Assembly: GCA_934202005.1 (NCBI GenBank)
Contig: CAKPXP010000028.1
Location: 1 to 10,745, forward strand
Reading direction: 5' to 3'
DNA length: 10,745 nucleotides
DNA from: an uncultured Selenomonas sp.
Lineage (GTDB): Bacteria > Bacillota > Negativicutes > Selenomonadales > Selenomonadaceae
Under the pieces are notes generated by a model that had not been told where the DNA came from, ran no database searches, and saw only the letters and a program-made list of their open reading frames with translations. Below are positions 5,998 through 10,745 of this stretch, one piece after another. A program made the translations under genes and the position numbers. Numbering within the stretch: position 1 is the first letter of the stretch; each line of letters opens with the position of its first letter.

Positions 5998-6954
5998 ATG
6001 GCAAAACTCAGTGTGGGCGGACAGGCCGTCATCGAGGGCGTGATGATGCGCGGGCCGAAGGACGTCGCGACAGCGGTGCGCGATCCAAACGGCCGCATCC
6101 AGGTCGAGACGCATCCCGTCAGCTCGATTGCCGACCGCTATCCGATTCTCAAAAAGCCGATGCTCCGCGGCACCGTCTCGCTCGTCGAGTCCCTCGTGCT
6201 CGGCCTGCGCTCGCTCTCCTACTCGGCGAAGATGGCGGGCGACGAGGACGAGCAGCTCACGGACAAGGAGATGGCGGGCACGATCATCTTCGCGCTCGTG
6301 CTCGCGAGCATCCTCTTCATCGCCATCCCGACGGGCGCGGCGAAGTTCTTCCATTTCATCACGGACGATCCCGTATTCCTCAACCTCATGGAGGGCTTCC
6401 TGCGCCTCACGATCTTCCTCGCCTACATCGGCGGCATCTCGCGCATGAAGGACATCCGCCGCGTGTTCCAGTACCACGGCGCCGAGCACAAGACCATCCA
6501 CTGCTACGAGGCGGGCCTGCCGCTCACCGTCGCGAACGTGCAGCGGTTCAGCCGCCTGCACCCGCGCTGCGGCACGAACTTCCTGCTCATCGTCATGCTC
6601 GTCTCCATCTTCGTCTACGCGTTCCTCGGCTGGCCGAGCCTCATCGAGCGCATCGTGAGCCGCATCCTGCTGCTGCCCGTCGTCGCCGGCATCTCCTACG
6701 AGCTCATCCGCTTCGCGGGGCGCACGACGAACCCCGTCGCGCTGAAGCTCATAAAGCCCGGCCTCTGGCTCCAGTACCTCACGACGCGCCCGCCGCAGGA
6801 CGACATGGTCGAGGTCGCCATCGAGTCGCTCAAGGCCGTGCTGCCCGCGGAGGAGATCCTCCCCGGCAGCGGCAGCTACCTCGAGGAGGCGGCGAAGGCC
6901 GACACCGCCGCAGAGCCGCCCTCCGCAGACCATGTGCCCGCGCTTGAATCGTAA
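5998..6954 (+). CDS. yqhQ: DUF1385 (YqhQ-family) integral membrane protein
   Basis: The product is 318 aa, typical for the family. The N-terminal [14 protein letters not shown] (7-20) and the central [15 protein letters not shown] (157-171) and [10 protein letters not shown] (188-197) are YqhQ hallmarks; the His, Glu and Cys residues there could bind a metal. Probable membrane segments are about 93-112, 133-147, 195-213 and 219-237, giving a four-helix inner-membrane protein with soluble N- and C-terminal parts. The biochemical role is unknown. The gene commonly lies between rpmE and prfA in Firmicutes, as here. The acidic, Ala-rich C-terminal tail (about 295-318) looks disordered. Confidence 0.95.
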   Translation: MAKLSVGGQAVIEGVMMRGPKDVATAVRDPNGRIQVETHPVSSIADRYPILKKPMLRGTVSLVESLVLGLRSLSYSAKMAGDEDEQLTDKEMAGTIIFALVLASILFIAIPTGAAKFFHFITDDPVFLNLMEGFLRLTIFLAYIGGISRMKDIRRVFQYHGAEHKTIHCYEAGLPLTVANVQRFSRLHPRCGTNFLLIVMLVSIFVYAFLGWPSLIERIVSRILLLPVVAGISYELIRFAGRTTNPVALKLIKPGLWLQYLTTRPPQDDMVEVAIESLKAVLPAEEILPGSGSYLEEAAKADTAAEPPSADHVPALES

Positions 6955-7026
6955 CCTGCCGCCCCGCGGCGCTGACCGCAAGAGACACTACGCTCACCCG
7001 TACTTTCTTTAGAAAGGATGGCATCG
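6955..7026 (+). other. yqhQ-prfA spacer with hairpins
   Basis: A GC hairpin GCCGC/GCGGC (6958-6970) lies just after the yqhQ stop without a T tract. A second AT-rich hairpin, CTTTC (7003-7007) with GAAAG (7012-7016), includes the prfA ribosome binding site in its 3' arm. No promoter is evident, so prfA is probably co-transcribed with yqhQ. Confidence 0.45.
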
Positions 7027-8094
7027 TTGCTAGAAAAACTGGAAGCTATCGAAACGAAATACAAGGAACTCGAATCCCTCATCGCCGACCCGTCCGTCAT
7101 CGCCGACATCGATCGTTGGCAGCACTATAACAAGGAACACGCCGCACTGCTCCCCATCGTCGCCAAGATCCGCGAATACCGCGAGGTCACGCAGGAAATC
7201 GAGGACGACAAATCGCTCCTCTCCGACCAGCCAGACGACGAGCTGCGCCACCTCATCGAGGACGAGCTCGCGGAGCTCAAGGAGCGAAATGCCGCGCTCG
7301 AAAAGGAACTCCCAATCCTCCTGCTCCCGAAGGACCCGAACGACGAGAAAAACGTCATCATGGAGATCCGCGGCGGCGTCGGCGGCGACGAGGCAGCGCT
7401 CTTCGCGGGCGACCTCTTCCGCATGTACAGCCGCTACGCCGAGCGCCAGGGCTGGCGCGTCGAGATCCTCTCAGCGAACGCGACGGAGATCGGCGGCTTC
7501 AAGGAGATCACCTTCCTCATCAACGGCCACGGCGTTTACAGCCGCCTCAAGTACGAGAGCGGCGCGCACCGCGTGCAGCGCGTGCCCGTCACCGAGTCTG
7601 GCGGCCGCATCCACACCTCCGCAGCAACCGTCGCCGTACTGCCCGAGGCCGAGGAGGTCGACGTCGCCATCGATCCCAAGGACCTGCGCATCGACACCTA
7701 CTGCGCCTCCGGCGCGGGCGGCCAGTACGTCAACCGCACGGAGACCGCCATCCGCATCACCCATCTGCCGACGGGCATCGTCGTGCAGTGCCAGGACGAG
7801 AAATCCCAGCTCAAGAACAAGGAAAAAGCCATGAAAGTTCTGCGCGCCCGCCTCAAGGACAAAGCCCAGCGCGAGCAGGAAAACGCGACGAACAGTGACC
7901 GCCGCAGCCAGGTCGGCTCCGGCGACCGCAGCGAGCGCATCCGCACCTACAACTTTCCGCAGGGACGCGTGACCGACCACCGCATCGGCCTCACCGTCCA
8001 CCGCATCGACGCCGTGCTCGGCGGCGATCTCGATGAGATCCTCGCTGCGCTCATCACCGCGGACCAGGCGCAGCGGCTGAAGCAGGTGGACTGA
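7027..8094 (+). CDS. prfA: Peptide chain release factor 1 (RF1)
   Basis: RF1 reads stop codons UAA and UAG in the ribosomal A site and triggers peptide release. I place the start at TTG 7027 (355 aa), not at ATG 7018: the protein then begins MLEKLEAIE like other RF1 proteins, and AAAGGA (7013-7018) stands 8 nt upstream, whereas it would abut or overlap the ATG. Visible motifs: [15 protein letters not shown] region, the stop-codon-recognition tripeptide PVT (187-189) marking RF1 rather than RF2, and the catalytic GGQ (231-233) followed by YVN, where His-Val-Asn is more usual. The [21 protein letters not shown] block is intact. Gln233 is the expected target of PrmC, encoded one nucleotide downstream. 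Confidence 0.97.
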   Translation: MLEKLEAIETKYKELESLIADPSVIADIDRWQHYNKEHAALLPIVAKIREYREVTQEIEDDKSLLSDQPDDELRHLIEDELAELKERNAALEKELPILLLPKDPNDEKNVIMEIRGGVGGDEAALFAGDLFRMYSRYAERQGWRVEILSANATEIGGFKEITFLINGHGVYSRLKYESGAHRVQRVPVTESGGRIHTSAATVAVLPEAEEVDVAIDPKDLRIDTYCASGAGGQYVNRTETAIRITHLPTGIVVQCQDEKSQLKNKEKAMKVLRARLKDKAQREQENATNSDRRSQVGSGDRSERIRTYNFPQGRVTDHRIGLTVHRIDAVLGGDLDEILAALITADQAQRLKQVD

Positions 8095-8095
8095 C

Positions 8096-8947
8096 ATGCA
8101 GGAACTCTGGACCATCGGCCGCATCCTCAAATGGACCGAACAATATTTCAAGGAAAAAGGCATCGAGTCGCCGCGCCTCGACGCCGAAGTCCTCCTCAGC
8201 CACATCCTCGGCCGCGAACGCATCTACCTCTACGTCCACTTCGACGAGCCGCTCGAGCCAGCGGAGCTCGCGCGCTACCGCGAGGCCATCAAGCAGCGCG
8301 TCCAGCGCGTCCCCGTCGCCTACATCATCGGGGAAAAAGAATTCATGGGGCTCACCTTCAAGGTCACGGAGGACACCCTCGTGCCGCGCCCCGACACGGA
8401 AATCCTCGTACAGGCCGCCATCGAGCGCCTGCGCGCGCGCGGCGACGCGCCCCGTTTCGCCGACATCGGCACAGGTACAGGCGCCATCTGCCTCTCCGTC
8501 CTCCATTTCCTGCCCAAGGCGCAGGCAGACACCGTCGACATCAGCCCCGCCGCGCGCGCGGTCGCCGAGGAAAACGCCGCCGCGCTCGGCGCCAGCGACC
8601 GCATCACCTTCCACACCGGCGACCTGCTCGCGCCGCTCGCGGGCAGCTACGACGCCATCCTCTCGAACCCGCCCTACATCCCGGACGATGACATCGCCGC
8701 CCTCGCGCCAGAAGTGCGACTCAAAGAGCCGCACACCGCCCTCGCCGGCGGCAAAGACGGCCTCGACTTCTACCGCCGCCTCACGGCAGACGCCCCCGCC
8801 CTCCTCAAAGACGGCGGCTTCCTCGCCCTTGAAGTCGGCATCCACCAAGCCACTCCCGTCGCCGCCCTCGCCGTCCCCTCCTTCTCCCGCACGGAGATCC
8901 TCAAGGACTACGCAGGCATCGAGCGCGTCGTCATCGCTTGGAAATAA
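8096..8947 (+). CDS. prmC: Release factor glutamine N5-methyltransferase PrmC
   Basis: The product is 283 aa, normal for the family. PrmC transfers a methyl group from S-adenosylmethionine to the Gln of the GGQ motif in RF1 and RF2, raising release efficiency. An N-terminal helical release-factor-binding domain (about 1-90) is followed by a Rossmann-type methyltransferase with the cofactor loop DIGTGTGAI (123-131) and the catalytic NPPY (191-194). Its ATG follows the prfA stop after one nucleotide (TGAcATG), with AGGTGG (8084-8089) inside prfA, so translation is coupled to that of its substrate. It reads without interruption to TAA at 8947. Confidence 0.97.
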   Translation: MQELWTIGRILKWTEQYFKEKGIESPRLDAEVLLSHILGRERIYLYVHFDEPLEPAELARYREAIKQRVQRVPVAYIIGEKEFMGLTFKVTEDTLVPRPDTEILVQAAIERLRARGDAPRFADIGTGTGAICLSVLHFLPKAQADTVDISPAARAVAEENAAALGASDRITFHTGDLLAPLAGSYDAILSNPPYIPDDDIAALAPEVRLKEPHTALAGGKDGLDFYRRLTADAPALLKDGGFLALEVGIHQATPVAALAVPSFSRTEILKDYAGIERVVIAWK

Positions 8948-9011
8948 AAAGCGACCGCGGACAAACAACCGCGGGTACCGCCACGGACTATCCCATCTCG
9001 CACTCCGCCCA

Positions 9012-9142
9012 GGGCGGCGGGTGCAGGGCAGCGAACGCAGCGCGGAACTTATTCGGCTGTACGCAGGGCGTACGACCTGCCATCAAAACTTCTTACAGCC
9101 GAGAGTTTCCGCGCGGAGTGAGTCGCCCTGTACCCGCTGCCC
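9012..9142. repeat. Long imperfect inverted repeat (candidate structured RNA or MITE-like element)
   Basis: Outer arms 9012-9029 and 9125-9142 pair over 18 positions with 16 Watson-Crick and two G-U pairs when transcribed rightwards. Inside, GCGCGGAA (9040-9047) pairs with TTCCGCGC (9107-9114) and TCGGCTGTA (9053-9061) with TACAGCCGA (9094-9102). The tip holds GCAGG/CCTGC (63-67 and 76-80 of the 9000 block) or alternatively GTACGC/GCGTAC (9059-9073). An extra match, CACTCCGC (9001-9008) with GCGGAGTG (9113-9120), crosses the outer stem and would make a pseudoknot or a rival fold. No T tract follows, so it is not a plain terminator. Confidence 0.75.
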
Positions 9143-9147
9143 GCTCT

Positions 9148-9194
9148 GCCTCAAACCTCCCCCAGCCTCGAACCTCCCGCCTCGAACCATCCCC
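9148..9194 (+). repeat. C-rich, G-poor degenerate tandem repeat
   Basis: Three units related to GCCTCGAACCTCCC begin at 9148, 9165 and 9179; the 10-mer GCCTCGAACC is exact in the last two. The surrounding tract (about 9141-9210) has many C and few G residues on the plus strand and little folding potential, the composition expected of a Rho utilisation site. Confidence 0.5.
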
Positions 9195-9228
9195 ATTTCC
9201 AACCTCTATTTTCAGAAAGAAGCCATTT

Positions 9229-10326
9229 ATGCAAACCGAACTAATCCAAATCCCCAACCCGGCCGCGGCACAAGCCACCATCGCCCGCGCCGGCGATATC
9301 CTGCGCCGCGGCGGCCTCGTCGCCTTTCCGACGGAAACCGTCTACGGCCTCGGCGCAAACGGCCTCGACGCGGCCGCCTGCGCGCGCATCTACGAAGCGA
9401 AGGGACGCCCCTCGGACAACCCCCTGATCCTCCACGTCGCAGACCGCGCGATGATCGATACCATCGCCGCCGACGTCCCGCCCTGTGCCGAAAAACTCCT
9501 CGCGGCCTTCTGCCCCGGCCCCATCACCCTCATCCTGCGGCGAAAAACCATCGTTCCCGACCGCATCACCGGCGGCCTCGCAACCGTCGGCATCCGCATG
9601 CCGGAAAACACCATCGCCCGCGCCATGATCCGCGCAGCCGGCGTCCCCATCGCCGCTCCCTCCGCTAACATCTCCGGCCGTCCGAGCCCCACGACCGCCA
9701 CCTCCGTCCTGCGCGACATGCAGGGGCGCATCCCCCTCATCCTCGACGGCGGCCCCTGCCGTTACGGCGTCGAATCCACCATCATCGACTGCACCGAGAC
9801 GCCCGCGACCATCCTGCGCCCCGGCGCCATCACGCGCGAAATGCTCGAGGAACTCCTCGGCGGCGTCCGCCTCGACCCCGCGCTCGTCGGCGCGCATACC
9901 GTCCCCAAAGCCCCCGGCATGAAATACCGCCACTACGCCCCGAAAGCCCCCCTCACCCTCATCGAGGGCGCGGGCACCCGCATGGACGCCGCGTTCCGCC
10001 GCCAGGTCCGCATCCTCCAGCAGCAAGGCGAAACCGTCGGCATCCTCGCGAGCCATGAAACCTGCGCCGCCCTTGCTGATCTCATCCCGGAAAACCTCCG
10101 CAAGGACTACGGCCCGCGCGGCGACCTCCCCGCCATCGCCGCCCGCATCTACGAAGCCCTCATCTCCCTCGACGACACACCGGCCACCGCCCTCCTCGCC
10201 GAGGGCACCACAGAGCGCGGCCTCGGCCTCGCCATCATGAACCGCCTGCACAAAGCGAGCGGCTTCCACAGTCTCCACTGCAGAAAATCCGCCGATAAAC
10301 GATGCCTCCGCTCCGATTCCGACTAA
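9229..10326 (+). CDS. tsaC: L-threonylcarbamoyladenylate synthase, long Sua5 type
   Basis: The product is 365 aa. It makes threonylcarbamoyl-AMP from threonine, bicarbonate and ATP, the first step of t6A37 modification in ANN-decoding tRNAs; TsaB/D/E then transfer the group. The YrdC domain (about 11-205) shows FPTETVYGLG (33-42), AKGRPSDNPL (57-66) and APSANISG (143-150). A linker with PGMKYRHYAPKAP (229-241) leads to a C-terminal Sua5 domain (about 242-342), so this is Sua5 rather than short TsaC. The ATG at 9229 has AGAAAGA about 8 nt upstream and matches the family start; earlier in-frame codons run through the intergenic repeat. Residues 343-365 form a basic, Cys-containing tail beyond the usual NRLxKA ending and look unconserved. 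It follows prmC on the same strand, as in many Firmicutes. Confidence 0.95.
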   Translation: MQTELIQIPNPAAAQATIARAGDILRRGGLVAFPTETVYGLGANGLDAAACARIYEAKGRPSDNPLILHVADRAMIDTIAADVPPCAEKLLAAFCPGPITLILRRKTIVPDRITGGLATVGIRMPENTIARAMIRAAGVPIAAPSANISGRPSPTTATSVLRDMQGRIPLILDGGPCRYGVESTIIDCTETPATILRPGAITREMLEELLGGVRLDPALVGAHTVPKAPGMKYRHYAPKAPLTLIEGAGTRMDAAFRRQVRILQQQGETVGILASHETCAALADLIPENLRKDYGPRGDLPAIAARIYEALISLDDTPATALLAEGTTERGLGLAIMNRLHKASGFHSLHCRKSADKRCLRSDSD

Positions 10327-10356
10327 TTTGTAGTTACGCTATAAATGAGTCGGAAT
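10316..10356. repeat. Inverted repeat over the tsaC stop codon
   Basis: ATTCCGACT (10316-10324) and AGTCGGAAT (10348-10356) are perfect inverted 9-mers around the TAA at 10324-10326. No T tract follows, so termination is uncertain; it may protect the mRNA 3' end. Confidence 0.5.
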
Positions 10357-10428
10357 ACAGTGCCAGGCATACCTCCTCCACCAAACATCCCTCTTCTGCA
10401 CTCCCGCCGTCAGATCATTCCGTAACGA

Positions 10429-10478
10429 AAACAGGGCAGCGGACAAGACGCTTCTGCGTCTCGTCTGCTGCCCCGTTT
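10429..10478. terminator. Long hairpin terminator between tsaC and the tRNA remnant
   Basis: Two 22-nt arms (10429-10450, 10457-10478) pair with three non-Watson-Crick positions. On the minus strand two of these become G-U pairs and the stem is followed by TGTTTTC; on the plus strand one becomes G-U and the tail is GTTTCCTTT. It may therefore stop transcription from both sides: the tsaC unit rightwards and anything leaving the tRNA side leftwards. Confidence 0.65.
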
Positions 10479-10531
10479 CCTTTCGCGTATGCAATGGAGG
10501 CAATCCAAAGATCTCCCCTTTTCGTCCCAAC

Positions 10532-10561
10532 AAAATAGCGCGGAGAAATATCTCCGCGCTA
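10532..10561 (-). terminator. Terminator downstream of the tRNA-Arg remnant
   Basis: A perfect 11-bp stem TAGCGCGGAGA (10536-10546) with TCTCCGCGCTA (10551-10561) and a 4-nt loop is followed on the minus strand by TTTTG. Its place about 75 nt beyond the CCA end of the tRNA fragment fits the original terminator of the tRNA-Arg gene. Confidence 0.75.
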
Positions 10562-10570
10562 CGATAGAGA

Positions 10571-10624
10571 AACTTATAGACCATATCGCAACTGACGTTG
10601 ATCGTGCCGCGACCGCTATAAGTT
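10571..10624. repeat. Inverted repeat between the tRNA remnant and its terminator
   Basis: AACTTATAG (10571-10579) and CTATAAGTT (10616-10624) are perfect 9-bp inverted copies 36 nt apart, with weaker inverted similarity inside (ATCGCAAC against GTTGAT). It lies on the chromosomal side of the tRNA fragment. It could be a tRNA 3' trailer structure or a protein-binding pair. I do not recognise it. Confidence 0.45.
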
Positions 10625-10634
10625 AGCGTGTGAA

Positions 10635-10679
10635 TGGTGCGATTGGCGCGATTCGAACGCGCGACCTGCCGCTTAGGAG
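10635..10679 (-). pseudogene. 3' half of tRNA-Arg(CCU): probable att site of an integrated element
   Basis: On the minus strand the fragment reads: anticodon loop CTCCTAA (10679-10673; anticodon CCU at 10677-10675), 3' anticodon-stem strand GCGGC, variable loop AGGTC, T arm GCGCG-TTCGAAT-CGCGC, 3' acceptor strand CAATCGC, discriminator A and encoded CCA (10635-10637). The bases before the loop (CCATA) cannot pair with GCGGC, and no D arm or GCGATTG acceptor strand occurs within the 66 nt available. The break at the anticodon loop is where many tyrosine integrases recombine, leaving a duplicate 3' half at the far end of the element. The chromosome lies to the left and the element should lie to the right. 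It could be a decayed tRNA instead. Confidence 0.75.
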
Positions 10680-10745
10680 TATGGCTTACCATGTGATACA
10701 CGGTTCGGATGTAACTTCCAATATCATCCCTTACGCAGAATGACT

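Larger units (their letters stand above)
8948..9228 (+). other. prmC-tsaC intergenic region
   Basis: This 281-nt gap is long for an operon and holds no supportable gene. From left to right: a hairpin with arms CCGCGG at 8955-8960 and 8969-8974; a long imperfect inverted repeat (9012-9142); a C-rich, G-poor tract with three degenerate repeat units (9148-9194); and an AT-rich end with the tsaC ribosome binding site AGAAAGA (9214-9220). The open frame extending upstream of tsaC here looks like non-coding read-through. A separate tsaC promoter is not obvious. Confidence 0.7.

Noticed and set aside
8946..8974. CCGCGG hairpin followed on the minus strand by a T run, as a leftward terminator
   Set aside because: No leftward gene lies to its right within reach, the stem has only six base pairs, and the T run is 4 nt away and borders the prmC stop codon; probably chance.
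8951..8990. T-box-like ACCGCGG and GGTACCGC strings after prmC
   Set aside because: The conserved T-box core and antiterminator order are missing on both strands, there is no stem I or specifier loop, and tsaC is not an amino-acid or aminoacyl-tRNA synthetase gene.
8938..9228. Upstream extension of the tsaC open frame by 97 codons
   Set aside because: It runs through the inverted repeat and C-rich tract, has no ribosome binding site, and the family start coincides with ATG 9229.
10333..10380. Minus-strand mini-ORF of 15 codons after an AGGAGGT
   Set aside because: The Shine-Dalgarno abuts the ATG with no spacer, there is no promoter, and the peptide has no recognisable property.
10635..10745. 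tRNA-Arg(CCU) interrupted by a group I intron, as known in some proteobacteria
   Set aside because: The base before the exon-like part is not the expected terminal G, no intron core pairing is visible in the 66 nt seen, and such introns are not known to me in this group. More sequence to the right would settle it.
1..10745. CRISPR array, insertion sequence, toxin-antitoxin or defence operon
   Set aside because: No regularly spaced repeats, transposase or integrase motifs, or defence-type domains were found in any frame; apart from the right edge the window is housekeeping.

Overview
The window looks like chromosomal DNA from a high-GC, outer-membrane-bearing Firmicute of the class Negativicutes, probably of the Selenomonas/Mitsuokella type. 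This is inferred from GC-rich codons, Bacillus-like proteins (RlmH, WalJ, RF1, YqhQ), strong GGAGG-type ribosome binding sites and AT-rich intergenic islands. The genus cannot be proved from the sequence alone. Almost everything is housekeeping. I see no complete mobile element, CRISPR array or obvious defence system.

Left part (1-5330), all genes on the minus strand. At the extreme left are two tandem sigma-70 promoters with AT-rich upstream DNA, firing leftwards out of the window. They resemble the P1/P2 pair of an rRNA or other stable-RNA operon. To their right lies an unrecognised secreted protein with Ala/Lys/Glu-rich helical arms (277-1332), with its own terminator. Next comes a transcription unit read as clpX-like, walJ, htrA, rlmH, ending in a clear terminator (1495-1525). 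walJ-htrA-rlmH is the known tail of the Bacillus WalRK operon, but here a divergent ClpX precedes it instead of walRK-yycHI.

Centre (5331-5572) is a divergent promoter region: one promoter drives clpX leftwards, and an excellent extended -10 promoter drives rpmE rightwards through a structured leader of about 135 nt.

Right part (5573-10326), all genes on the plus strand: rpmE with its own terminator, then yqhQ (DUF1385), prfA, prmC and tsaC (Sua5 type). This is a classic Firmicute translation cluster: RF1 is the substrate of the neighbouring methyltransferase PrmC, L31 is a ribosomal protein, and TsaC starts the t6A modification of tRNAs. rho, which often precedes rpmE, is absent. A 281-nt gap between prmC and tsaC holds a long imperfect inverted repeat and a C-rich, G-poor tract.

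Right edge (10327-10745): no gene. It holds two hairpin terminators that work best on the minus strand and the 3' half only of a tRNA-Arg(CCU) gene, from anticodon loop to CCA. The break lies exactly at the anticodon loop and no 5' half follows. This is the expected scar (att site) of an element integrated into tRNA-Arg, and it predicts an integrated island immediately to the right of the window.
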